Assembly (NCBI GenBank): GCA_038025085.1
Contig: CM076153.1
Coordinates: 3,410,001-3,474,000, forward strand
Direction: 5' to 3'
Origin: Tetragonia tetragonoides
Lineage: Eukaryota; Streptophyta; Magnoliopsida; Caryophyllales; Aizoaceae
Length of the DNA stretch: 64,000 nt
Within the stretch, counting starts at the first letter, position 1. Each line of letters starts with the position of its first letter. The notes under the pieces are model-generated. The model made no database searches. It was given only the letters and a program-made list of their open reading frames with translations, and was not told where the DNA came from. Shown piece after piece: positions 33,312-44,900 of the stretch. The position numbers and the translations under genes were made by a program.

Positions 33312-34666
33312 CTTGGGTAGTGCGTAAACAATTATTGTTGCCAAAAGCCAAAAAAAAAAGATTGTTGCCAAGTAGTGAAAGATTAGAATTAAATTAAATT
33401 AAATTAAACAGCTTGGGAAACTGGTGGTATGAAAATGAGACCATGAATGGTAATCACTTTTTTTTTTCCTCACCCATACCACAATATTTCAGTTCTGTTA
33501 TGTTATGAGGCTTTTCGGCTCAGTTCACTGAAAAATAATACACATTATTTCAAGAATAGTACATGTTAATAAGTGTGATTTTTTAAATTAATAGATTTCT
33601 TATGAGCCCGTCTCAACATGAGCTTATTTCTAAAGACAAGTATAACGTAAGCATGACGCCATGCTTATATGAGGCGCTTGTATAAGGCGCCTCATGAATT
33701 TTTGTATTTTTTAAATATACACGATTAAGAAACATACTCCCAATATAGTTTCGATCGAAAATTATTTCTTAATATATATATGCACCACGTCAGATTGGAC
33801 TAAAGTAAGAAAAATTATTATTTTTATTTATTCCATATTCATTCAAAAGCCATATTGATTCACTTTCTCTATAATAAAAAAAAAAAGTAAAAGTAAATAA
33901 AGACATCGGATTTTTGGTGTTAAAAAAAAAAACATAATCGTACCTAGACTTTGTCAAGTTTCACGCCGTGCCATCATGCGTTCGAGCCAATTTCGCGATA
34001 TCAATAATTTTTTATATTTAAGCATAATTTTTTATTCCGATTATTCCCTTTTTAGGTAATTTTTTTTAGAATTTATATCTTTTCGAGCTCTAAATAACCA
34101 TGCTATCATATTTTGAAAATTTCATGCCTTACTACTCTTCTTAAAATTGTTAAAATCCAGTTAATTAAGACAGGTGACAATTTACAAGCCAGGCAAAATT
34201 AGAAGAGTTGGAAGCTCAACTGAAACCTGCTGAGGGAGAGGGAGAGGGAGAGGGAGATGGATTGTTATATTGTCTAGACTGGTTGGAAAATGGTAGATTT
34301 GGAGAATAGCACTTTTGGCTTTAAAATTACATTGGCACATTGCTATAGTAGATTAGTAGTAAAATTCGAAAGGAATTCAAACTCAAAATTGATATACCTC
34401 AAACTGATCACATTTCTAGGCTACCATAATAACTTGAGAAATTTACTATCAAACACATTGCACAAGATTACAATCTCTTTAATTATAAAGATCAATCACT
34501 AACATTTAAATGTCTCAAGTAAATTAATATTACTAGTACAAACAATTTACAAAATCCGAAACCCCCTGAATCGCGCTGCTATTATCAATCCAAAACAGAG
34601 GAGTTCAACTTACTACATATCATAGTGTAAATTAATTAATAATAGCCGATCGAATAAGCAAAATGC
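33312..34666. other. Intergenic between retroposon and (AAT)n tract
   Basis: Contains the repeat element at 33592-33711, (AAATT)n at 33390-33410 and GGGAGA repeats near 34233-34258. No gene seen. Confidence 0.5.
33592..33711 (+). mobile_element. Small repeat element, copy 2 of 3
   Basis: AGATTTCTTATGAGCCCGTC...AAGCATGACGCCATGC...GGCGCCTCATGAATTTTTG. Same family as 28718-28840 (inverted) and 38408-38530. Confidence 0.5.
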
Positions 34667-34814
<148 letters not shown>

Positions 34815-34816
34815 CA

Positions 34817-35098
34817 TCAAAATCTGAGAGTAGTGGGTCCCCAGCAATCGATCTCCATGACCTTTCTAATGGAATTCTCTGTCTTCCTCACAGTCATCTT
34901 CTTCATCTCTGAGCTTGCCGCAGTTGACGTAGCCTTTGAGGAGAGAGAAAGTGAGGATTTGATGTTATTTTTGACGCGCTGGTGAAGACATCTTAATGGG
35001 TAATTCCACCTTGCAATGCCGTGATCTTTCAGAGCTTCTACTGCTCCGATGCTTGCAGCCACTATATATGATCTGCACACATTTGCAGCTCCTGACAT
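34817..35098 (-). CDS. DUF3774 wound-induced peptide, copy B
   Basis: 93 residues: MSGAANVCRSYIVAASIGAVEALKDHG, ARWNYPLRCLHQRVKNNIKS, a Ser/Ala-rich stretch, then ENSIRKVMEIDCWGPTTLRF. The tail is extended by TLRF and the MYLS part is MEID, so this copy is more divergent than A, C, D and E. A (AAT)49 tract follows the stop codon. On the minus strand TATATAAAA lies about 180 bp upstream. Confidence 0.9.
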   Translation of the reverse strand: MSGAANVCRSYIVAASIGAVEALKDHGIARWNYPLRCLHQRVKNNIKSSLSLSSKATSTAASSEMKKMTVRKTENSIRKVMEIDCWGPTTLRF

Positions 35099-35274
35099 TT
35101 TTATTAATTTCTCTGTATTTTGAGATCTCCCTTTTTCTTTAATGGGTTGAATTTTGATTTGAGATTTGAGATTTGAGATTTGAGAAGATCAGAAGAGATT
35201 TTTGAGGTTTATGAATGAATATGAATATTTTGAATTGGATGGTTTGGTGAGAAATAAGTGGAAGGGGTTTGTGG

Positions 35275-35283
35275 TTTTATATA
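35275..35283 (-). promoter_or_regulatory. TATA box of DUF3774 copy B
   Basis: Minus strand TATATAAAA within CCATATATAAAACC. Confidence 0.65.
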
Positions 35284-36562
35284 TGGAGTATAGGAGGAGA
35301 GAGAGAGAGAGAGGAAGGGAGGAAAATGGGGGGACTTAAAGAAAAACCACGGCTGAGTACCAACTGTTTCGGAGATACTACTGGCTTAATTCTACTAACC
35401 TCACTTTGGATAAACCACGTGCTTTTCATTTCCTTTTTTTCTTTTTTCTTTTCTTCTGTACTTGCGTATCATTGCCAGTGGAGCAAAAAAATCAAGGATG
35501 GGCCCACCCAATTAAATTAAATCGGATGGACCCAAATCACAATCATTAAGCAAGTAATAATTGAAAGCATACCTGTAATTGTGGGTTGTGGCAAATAAGA
35601 GCACACATTACACCACGTCATGCTCATGTATTATGAGCTAAATTGAATAATACTGTGTGACAGAAAAAATAGATTATGAACTTAATTGAATTGGATTTTA
35701 AATTGAATTAATTATTAAGTAAAATAACAAAATAGAATGGAATAGCCTGAAATTAAGCTTGGTGACTGAACAAAACTGACTAGTAAAATAGAATCTAAAA
35801 TTTAAAATAGTTATTGTGGGTCGAATTTCAAGTCATATAGAATCATATTTGCAAATATTTTAGTGTTCACAATAAACAACTACAACCAACACCTACCAAA
35901 GAAAAAGATAGCCAAATCTAAAACAAGACTTGTTATTGAACAAGTTGTGAACTCTCAACATGTACTAAACATGTTTGTTACATGAAACTAGCTTAACTAG
36001 CCTCTCCTTATTTTTATTAATACTTGTGGGAACATTAAGAAGAACATTATATTATTGTACTTCAAAACCAAATGTCCTAACAATACAAATAAACATTATC
36101 TTCAATTTTTTTAAAATGTTTATCATTAAAACAATGTACTACATATTTTGAAATGAATTTATATCTGTGAATTAAGATTGAGACAGAGTGTGAACTTGAT
36201 TATTTGACCAATTGTTCATAGATATCTCTCTATCCACGTCCGCTTTATAGGATGATCTAATTTTTGGAGGTGCAAACGTGTAATATGATCCTATCAAAAA
36301 AAAAAAAAAGGTGTAGTATGAATTTTCTCTTCTACGTTTCAATTGAGTGATTTGGTAATTGTTTTGTTGTGACACAAATGCTTGTATAACAAAGTATACA
36401 AATTGATTGAAAGTTGTCCGCTTATGTGACAAAGTGATTGCATTTCATATTGTATTTCATGTTCAATAAACACAATAAAACCGCACTATTATATTTGATA
36501 ACATTATAACCTTAATGATTATATACAATTGATACAAAATGGAACTGGGGGTGCTAAATTAA
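35284..36562. other. Intergenic
   Basis: (GA)n at about 35295-35313. No gene or bounded element recognised. Confidence 0.5.
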
Positions 36563-36778
36563 TTAATTAGGACCCCAACAGCTCAAGTACATGACTTTCC
36601 TAAGAGACTCTTCAGATTGCTTCAATTTCTCGTCCCTAATTTTGTCGGAAATTGGAGCAGAGAGCTTCTTAGCTTGAGAATAAGATCGGATATTGTTCTT
36701 GGTATGTTGTTGAAAAGACCTGATTGTGTAATTCCATCTCGCAAATCCTTGGTCTTTTAAGCCTTCAACTGCTGACAT
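36563..36778 (-). pseudogene. DUF3774 wound-induced peptide, copy C, original start codon deleted
   Basis: The open frame from 36778 (MSAVEGLKDQGFARWNY...) to LRKVMYLSCWGPN is almost identical to copy E (39222-39470). In copy E the sequence upstream is MSSIKSRAWII. In copy C the corresponding minus-strand DNA reads AACCAAAACAAAGCAGAGC; compared with E, about 11 bp containing the ATG are missing, and an in-frame TAA lies just before the SRAWIV codons. The first ATG left in the mRNA is out of frame (a 7-codon frame). Translation from the internal Met would give a 71-residue protein without the conserved N-terminus. TATA (TATAAAAG) is intact about 75 bp upstream of that Met. Confidence 0.8.
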
Positions 36779-36853
36779 TACAATCCATGCTCTGCTTTGT
36801 TTTGGTTACTTAGAAATAAATTTTGGTTGATGTGGTGTGTTTGATGGAGTGTG

Positions 36854-36861
36854 CTTTTATA
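36854..36861 (-). promoter_or_regulatory. TATA box of DUF3774 copy C
   Basis: Minus strand TATAAAAG. Confidence 0.65.
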
Positions 36862-37114
36862 AAGAGATGTTAAGGACGGAAGGGAGGCACTGTCACTAGC
36901 TAGGAGAGAACATTTAGAGTGCCTCCCAATGGCGAATCTAGATAACTAATAATATGGGTGTCAAAACTAAATTATTAAAACAGTGGATAAAACTTAAAAC
37001 AGTGGAAAAATGAGCAAATCAGATACTGAGTTGAAACGAAGTTCACATTGATGATTGCAAACTTTGAGTTCATCATAATATATGTACATTTAGAGTACAG
37101 CAAAACATCTGTAA

Positions 37115-37390
37115 TTAATTAGGACCCCAACAGTTCAAGTACATAACTTTCTTAAGAGAATCCTCAGATTGTCTCAAAGCATCATTATCTTCTCTAATAA
37201 TCTTATTAGAAATGACATTAGAAGTAGAAGCAGATAGCCTCTTTGCTTGAGAATATGATCTTATGTTATGCTTCACATGTTGTTGAACTGATCTCATTGC
37301 ATAATTCCACCTTGCAAATCCTTGATCTTTCAGTGCCTCTACTGTTGCAATGCTTGCTGCCACCATCCATGTCCTTGTTGAATTCATCAT
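37115..37390 (-). CDS. DUF3774 wound-induced peptide, copy D
   Basis: 91 residues (or 90 from the second Met): MMNSTRTWMVAASIATVEALKDQG, ARWNYAMRSVQQHVKHNIRS, YSQAKRLSA, then SEDSLKKVMYLNCWGPN. It has an insertion relative to A and E in the hydrophilic spacer (NVISNKIIREDND). All conserved blocks are intact. A weak TATA-like CATATAGC lies about 150 bp upstream. An A run with AAATA repeats lies further upstream at 37579-37630. Confidence 0.92.
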   Translation of the reverse strand: MMNSTRTWMVAASIATVEALKDQGFARWNYAMRSVQQHVKHNIRSYSQAKRLSASTSNVISNKIIREDNDALRQSEDSLKKVMYLNCWGPN

Positions 37391-37394
37391 CTTT

Positions 37395-39221
37395 TTTCTT
37401 GCTCTTTTTGTTTCACTTCTTAATAAATACTTTTTGGATTGAAACTTATAACTAGGATTTCAAACTTGAGTGAATGTATGTGATTGATTGTTGTATCTTT
37501 GGTTGGTTGGTTGAATATGAGTAGAGTGATAGTGATGCTATATGTAGAGGGGAAAAGAGAGAAAGAGGGTTTCTCCACAAAAAAAAAAAAAAAAAAAAAA
37601 TTAAATAAATAAATAAATATATAAATAAAGAGGCAGTGTATTTGGAGGAAAACTATTGGCTGTTTCATCCAAAAATATAAAAAAAGAAGAAGAAAAGATG
37701 CCAAAAATGTATGGGGAGATGTGCAAGGTGCAGTTGATAATTGGAGAGAAGAGGCCAAAGATTTATGGGGGGCTGGGATGAGTAAGAGATAGGAATGGGA
37801 GAAATGGCCATGTAGCAAAGTTATTGTGAACGTGTACCCTGATTTGATGAACCACTTGCTAAGGGATGCTTCGTCATGCTTTTCTTTAATCTTGGACCTT
37901 AATTACCATAATTATTGGACCCTAATCCTCTTTTCTTGAGATTCGCCATTCAACATTTGTTTTAGGGTTTATGCATGTGAGTACTAATATTACTGTCTCC
38001 TTGCAAATGTTTGGGTCTTTGGGACACCGACTATTACGAAAATGAAAATTAAATAATACGAGTATATGTTAAGGACTATATGCTCTGTTTTGCATAGTAG
38101 TGTACTACAGTAGTGTAGTACTGTTTGTTAATGTCAAATGCTTTGAACTTGTAGTGTAAACTTTTTTTATAATTTGGACATTTCAGCTAAACTGATTGGT
38201 AAACTTTTTGAAAAATTGAATAATTTTGAATTGTTTTTTTTTTCTTTTTTTTTTGGATTTAGAATGCGTCTACATCTACCATGATCATTATGCTTCTTAT
38301 TTTTCTTTGAACTAACCCAAAAGAAAAATCGTGCATTGGAGATATACTATTAACTCCATAATCAAAGATGAAACTCACTATCTACCAGATTAGTACTCAA
38401 TGTTATAATAAAAGATTTCTTATGAGGCCACATCAAGGTTAGGCTTCCTCTATAGCCAAGCATGACATGACGTCATGGTTGTTAGAGGCGGCATCAAAGT
38501 GAGGCCGCCTCGTACGAGTTTTTGTGATGTTCTAGGATTTTTTTTATTAAGAGTACAGAATTGAAGTGGCTTTAGATATTGGTTGGATACAGATAATGAC
38601 TTAAGAAATGGGGTTAACACATTCTATCATCTTAGCCTTCAATAACTTCAAATCGAACCCAGATTACAATATTGTTATCCATTCTACTTGTTATCAAGAT
38701 ATAAATTCCTTACAAGAATGGTGACTTGATCAATAATACAAGAATCAACTTTGTCGTTTTTTATTGAGTCTACATCAATATTACTTAATCAATAACCAAA
38801 TTGAACTGCGATTGAATAACATGTCCAGGAGATCAGAAAACTGGCAAGAACATATTATCTATTTCTAAAATAAATTTTGTAAATTTGTCCTCTAATTTTA
38901 CTTAAAATGGGATGACTCTCAAGTCTCAATGGATACCAACTGTTCTATGCCCATCTTTAAATTTAGAGCCTAATGTAATGCTTAATTACTAGTAACTTGT
39001 TGTTGCTCTTCATGATATACTGCAAAATAAGCATATCAACATTTGGTGCTTTAAACTTCGGTTCAAACCATTTGGCTTATGAACTTAAGAGTTCGATACT
39101 GGCGAAACAATGAAAGAGACTAATATCATGGAGCAAAAGACATAGCTTTGATTATAATAGCACTTGTCATATACACAATTGATGATCCAATTGGAGAAAA
39201 TAAAATGACTAATTAGCAGTA
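37395..39221. other. Intergenic between DUF3774 copies D and E
   Basis: A-rich tract 37579-37630 and the repeat element at 38408-38530. No further gene copy found here. Confidence 0.5.
38408..38530 (+). mobile_element. Small repeat element, copy 3 of 3
   Basis: AGATTTCTTATGAGGCCACA...GACATGACGTCATGG...GAGGCCGCCTCGTACGAG then TTTTTGTG. Same orientation as 33592-33711. Confidence 0.5.
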
Positions 39222-39470
39222 TTAATTAGGGCCCCAACAGCTTAAGTACATGACTTTCCTAAGAGACTCTTCAGATTGTTTCAATTTCTCGTCCCTAATT
39301 GTATTGGAAATCGGGCCAGAGAGCTTCTTAGCTTGAGAATAAGATCGAATGTTGTTCTTTGTGTGTTGTTGAAATGACCTGATTGTGTAATTCCATCTTG
39401 CATATCCTTGGTCTTTTAAGGCTTCTACAGCTGACATTATAATCCATGCTCTGCTTTTAATTGAACTCAT
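39222..39470 (-). CDS. DUF3774 wound-induced peptide, copy E
   Basis: 82 residues: MSSIKSRAWIIMSAVEALKDQG, ARWNYTIRSFQQHTKNN, YSQAKKLSGPIS, then SEESLRKVMYLSCWGPN. Intact and closest to copy C, so the pair arose by recent duplication. Minus-strand TATAAATA lies about 120 bp upstream. Family role as for copy A. Confidence 0.92.
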   Translation of the reverse strand: MSSIKSRAWIIMSAVEALKDQGYARWNYTIRSFQQHTKNNIRSYSQAKKLSGPISNTIRDEKLKQSEESLRKVMYLSCWGPN

Positions 39471-39590
39471 TTTGGTTGTTTGTTTGAATTGAAAGTTTTT
39501 GGTAAAAAAATGGATGCGATTAGGAGAGAGAATGAAGTTGTTTTGTTTGTTTGATTGATTGATATGTGAAAGTGGAGTTTTGAGTGTGCT

Positions 39591-39598
39591 TATTTATA
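39591..39598 (-). promoter_or_regulatory. TATA box of DUF3774 copy E
   Basis: Minus strand TATAAATA. Confidence 0.65.
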
Positions 39599-39599
39599 A

Positions 39600-40800
39600 G
39601 GAGAGGCAACAGGGAAGTTAACAAAAAGGGTGGCTGGTTGTTTGGGAGATACAGAAGGAAGTCGGGGGAGCCCCTGGTATTTTGTGGGGGACGCTGTTTT
39701 TTTTTTTTTTTTTTTGTTTTGGTGCGAAGAAGTAGCCTCGTCACTCATAGATTCCCACCATCTATGATCTACTTCAAGACCTCAACAGTTAGCTTCTAGT
39801 TATCTCCTAAATTTTCGCCAATTGTTGTTCTTACTTCTTAGTCTTGTCTTTTGAACATAAACCTTTGGTGGAGTTGTAAGATTAGTTGATTATCAGCTCG
39901 TTTTACGTTTCTTCCACTTGAGCCATAAGATACTTTAGATGTGTTTTTTTTGCACTTACTTCAAAAATTGATTCACTTAAATTTAATTCTGTTAAGTTAA
40001 GTTAAATTTAGAAAAGTTCACTTTAATGATCTTTTTTTTTTTTCTTTTTTCTTTCACGTATTACTATTCAGTTCAATTTAGTGAAAAATAAACATATTTT
40101 ATATTGAGCATAATGATATACAACAAGTTTGTTAGGCATATTACCTTCCACACTTGCTTGGCTTCAACAGAGGCGCACATTAGCTACTTTTTGCTGACTT
40201 CAACAAGACTGGACTCTTGTGAAGTGTATACTAAATCTTGTTTAGAACTAACGAGATTATGAGGCTTCGATTTCGGGGCAAACTCATCGAATCGGAAGGC
40301 ATCGCCATTGCGCTAGACGTCGCACCTCAATATAGACACATTTCATTACATGTACTAAATTGTAATTTGTAGCAATATGGTTTTTATTTCTTAGTTACTC
40401 ATGAAAGGTTATAACAACACTTTATCTGAGGAGGGGTGCTATCTGCTATGTACAGCCTTATCCTAAAACTGCAATTTGCAATCCTAAATAAAAATTAGAC
40501 ACATAAGCTTTTGCAAGGAAAAAAATCAGAGGAAAGAAAATAACTTTCTGTTACATAGGAGATGCAAATTGCAGCCTCCTTTTGAGACTGCACGTAGCAT
40601 TCTCCTTTCAGAGTTGCAATGTAAATCCTTGGCTTACTACTAGAGAAGTTGGGAAGGATGAGAATCTAAGATATGAAGCATGAACATGAGACACGTGTGA
40701 GAGAATCAGGCCATGAGAACTTTTTTGGGAAGAATCTTAAAAAAAAAAACCCTAAAACTCCATGTGATTTAAGAAAAAAAGAAAAGAAAAGAAAAATCGA
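39600..40800. other. Intergenic
   Basis: T runs at 39698-39714 and 40031-40041; nothing else recognised. Confidence 0.5.
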
Positions 40801-41990
40801 TCCTTTTTGTTTTCCTTTCTGTAGCATTCCTAAATCCTGGCCAGAAATTTAATTACCAGAAAGACCAACCGACGACGATGATCCATGAATACATGGCCAT
40901 GGCGGCGATGTTATTGACGCTCCGGCAGCAGCTCAGAAGATGCCGATAAGCTATGCGAAACACCTGATCGCTGCCCAACAACTTCGTCTCCATCTCCATC
41001 TCATCTCGCAACCATGTCCAGGTAACTCTCTTTAACCCTTATTAATTTATCAAAGCTTTAGTCTCTATGTATATATTTTCTTTTTTTTTTTTAATGCTTT
41101 TTCCCAGTTAGGTGTGCTGGTGTTTGATTGTCATGTGATGAGCTGCTGAATTTGTTTTGAATCTGAACATTGGTTCTTAAACTATTTAAAGATTTCTGGG
41201 AATTTATTTATGATTTTCAATGTGGAAATCGCAATATGAAGCTGGAAGGGTTGAATTTGTGTCTCTTTTGTTGGGTATGTTTGATTTACTAATTTTACAT
41301 TGTATGCTGGAGATATTACACTGGAAATGAAATGGGGTTTTTGTGAATATGTGTATAGAAGAGGAATAGGCAAATTTGGGTATTGTATCATAGACCTTGG
41401 GGTTTTCTTTATTTCTGTTTTTGGCTGCATTGTTGTGAAATGAGTTGTCAAATAGCTGATTGCTTTGAGCTCGAATCTACTGATGCAGCAATTTAGCAGG
41501 GTCTACGACTACGAGGGATGAGTTTCTCTTCGATTTAAAAGAAAATTAGCTGTCCAGTTTGTGGTTGTAATGTGATGTAGGATTGGGGTTCTAGTGCAAA
41601 GAAGGGTAGGACAGAAGAGTCAAAATGCCTTCTTTCAATTTAGAAATATATGGCATATTGGGTGAAATTAAGGAAACACCACATTCAAACATAACCCGAA
41701 GTGCTGTAAATTTTGTCAAAAACTCTTCCAAACCTACAATTAAGTAATGAACACAGCCTGTTCTGAACACAGTATTCTTTTTGTGCTTTGGAGTGTAGTA
41801 TCCCTTAATATGTGGCCATGTTTCTAGTTCGGCTAAGAGCTCCAGCTTTACATTTGTGAGTTGTGGATGAGGTACCATGAAACAGAATCACCCCTGCCTT
41901 TACTAGGGCAGTAGGGCTTCTTGACTTGTCACTGTATCAGCCTCAGCCACTTTTTTTATGAATAATTCCTAACAGACTCTTTCCATGCAG
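40800..41990 (+). other. Probable 5' UTR exon and intron of the ABC1K gene
   Basis: A GC-richer segment ending ...CATGTCCAG|GTAACTC at 41019 looks like a non-coding first exon with several upstream ATGs. The intron runs to CATGCAG at 41990, four bases before the coding ATG. Confidence 0.6.
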
Positions 41991-41994
41991 AATT

Positions 41995-44900
41995 ATGGCT
42001 TCTGGGAGTGTCAGAAGGATTGTGCGTGCCTTTCTCCAAGACCAGAAGTGTAATTGTAGCAAGTTAGATCCCTGTAACCAATATAATATTGTGAGCAAAA
42101 GATACGCTTCACATAACTTCCGTGAAGCTAAGGATGCTATCTATGGCATCCGAAAAATGCACCATCTGTCAGCAAATATAATGTCACACCAAGCTCAAGT
42201 TGCTTGGAGAAGGCTTCTACAAGTGCGACCCCACGGTGGACCAGCCTTTACTCGTATTAGCAAGGCAGCTGCTGTTGTATGTTTAGCTTTGAGCCGTTCC
42301 AACCTTCTTGCTCCAAGTGTGCTTGCTTTAATAGTTGGACAGCTTTCTCGTGGACAAAATACGCTGGCTCATGCAGAATACTTACCAACATCTGGGCCTC
42401 TATACAAGCATGCACAGAATGGACATATTTATTTGACGTCCTTCGTATTCTCACTGGTAGAGGCAATTTTTCTATTTCTTCGGGCGATGTATTTGGTAAT
42501 TCTATTTTCGCCTTGCATAGCGATGGCTCCTTTTGCTGATTTATTTGGTGTTGAGTTTAGGAAGGTCTGGCTTCAGATTCTACACCGCACTCTCGAAAGA
42601 GCAGGCCCAGCATTCATTAAATGGGGACAATGGGCCGCAACAAGGCCCGATCTTTTCCCTCAAGATCTTTGCACACAACTTGCAGAGTTGCACTCTCAAG
42701 CACCAGCACATGGTTTTGCCTTCACAAAGAAAACAATTGAAAAAGCATTTGGCCGCAAGCTGGGTGAAATTTTTGAGAAGTTTGAGGAGGAACCGGTTGC
42801 CTCTGGAAGTATTGCTCAAGTTCACCGAGCTACTTTGAAATTCAAATATCCTGGGAAACCAATGAAGCCTACCTTAGTTGCTGTGAAGGTCAGGCACCCG
42901 GGTGTTAGTGAGGCAATTCGAAGAGACTTCATGATATTAAATGCCTTTGCTAAAATTTCAACCTTCATACCCACATTGAAATGGTTGAGACTGGATGAGA
43001 GCTTGCAACAGTTTGCTGTCTTTATGATGTCTCAAGTTGATCTTGCCAGGGAAGCTGCACATTTAAGTCGATTCATCTATAATTTCCGAAGATGGAAGGA
43101 TGTTTCTTTTCCAAAACCTCTATATCCTTTGGTGCACCCAGCTGTTCTGGTTGAAACATATGAGCATGGTGAAAGTGTTCTGCACTATGTGGATGAATTT
43201 GAAGGCAATGATAGAATCAAAACTGCGCTTGCTCATATTGGGAGTCATGCCCTTCTGAAAATGCTTTTGGTATGAGGCTATGCTGCTTTTATTAAGAATT
43301 TCAGAGTTCTTGTTTTGAACAAATAGGTACAGTTTGAAAGCAAAATATGAAGCTGCTAACCCAGCAGTGGATCACTAGGCTCACTTCATGTGCATGCATT
43401 GGATTTTGGCAAACTAAACAATTTAAGATACCCCCCCCCCCAAGTTCCTTATCCTAACACACCGACTTTGCAAGTGCAAATATGATCTCTCTGACAGGAA
43501 AATTTTAGTTATCTAGGGGAAGATCCTAATGTTTAATTATATACTATATGTTGGCCTTAACTTCAGATATAGGAAAGTAATATTCAATATGCCACCAAGA
43601 ACTTGCTAAAACAAATAGCAGAAACAAAGCATTGTCAGAACTATAATCCCATTTATTGAAATTATTGGCAGTTATTGTTCATAGGCCTGTAAGCAATACT
43701 TCAACAAGATCATTGAAACAAACTAAAATTATAACTTCTTGCAGCGGAAAACAGCTCTATAGATAGTGTTTAGTTTAATTCCTTTCGACTTGTGTCCCAG
43801 TTTTGTATGCAGGAAATGTATATTGCATAGTATGCATTTGCTCTGCAGGCTTTATGATAGACGCAATAGTCACTAGGCTTTCATTCACTCAACTGAAGTT
43901 TTGACATCAGGTGTCTAGTTGGTGCTGTGTCCATCAATTTTCCTTTATGTTTTTCTTGCTCACAGGATACGTGCATATTAAATCACTTTTCTCTTTGCTG
44001 ATTTTGATCTTGAAATCAGCCCCTTATTACTGAAAGGTTTTGCATCTTGGCTGATTATGATTAGTCATCATTTTTCTTCTTTTTTATTTTTTTATTTTTA
44101 AGATAACATGGGTATCCAAGCTTTGCTTGACTAATCCCATGGACCCTGCATCTTTCTTTCTTGATAGTTCTTGTGATATCTAGTACAGTTATGAGACTCA
44201 TTTATTTATGAGAAACAGGCTCTCTCTGCAGGTTGACAATTTTATCCATGCTGACATGCACCCAGGAAATATTCTCGTCCGGGTAAATGAGAGAAGACCA
44301 CAGAAACAGCTCTTTGAATCGAGACCTCATGTCATATTCCTTGATGTAGGCATGACTGCTGAACTTTCTAAGAGAGATAGGACAAACCTAGTAGAGTTTT
44401 TCAAGGCTGTTGCTCTTCGAGATGGTCGCACGGCTGCTCAATCTACTCTCCGATTAGCAAAACAGCAAAGCTGCCCGGACCCTGAAGCTTATATTGAGGT
44501 ACTTTAAGTGCCTTACTGCTTTATGAATGTTGTCATTCATAGTTAGTTCGGCATTGCCATCTCCTAATTTTCCAGTGTCGTTGCTCAGTACTTCGTCTTC
44601 AAATTTCCGTTGTTGCTTTTGTTGGTGTTTATTGTGGAAAATGGAAATGCAAATGTCAGAAGGGGTGTCTATTGTCATTTGTCAGTCATTCCTAGAGTTT
44701 CATTTCTGGAAAGGTAGCTACTCTTAGAACTTATAAATTTTCTCGCTGACTGACTCTATATGTCATGCTTATGATCCTGGTTTTTAGCTTCATTGACAAG
44801 TTCAGAACGGCTGATGCTAGATCTGCTGTTCCAGTTGCTTGCCCTTTCCACCCTGAACCAAAGATAACTGGATCTTTTACCAGGCATTCAGGACAAATTG

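Noticed and set aside
37420..37818. 132-aa minus-strand frame upstream of DUF3774 copy D
   Set aside because: Covers promoter, A run and low-complexity sequence; Phe/Leu run comes from the A tract.
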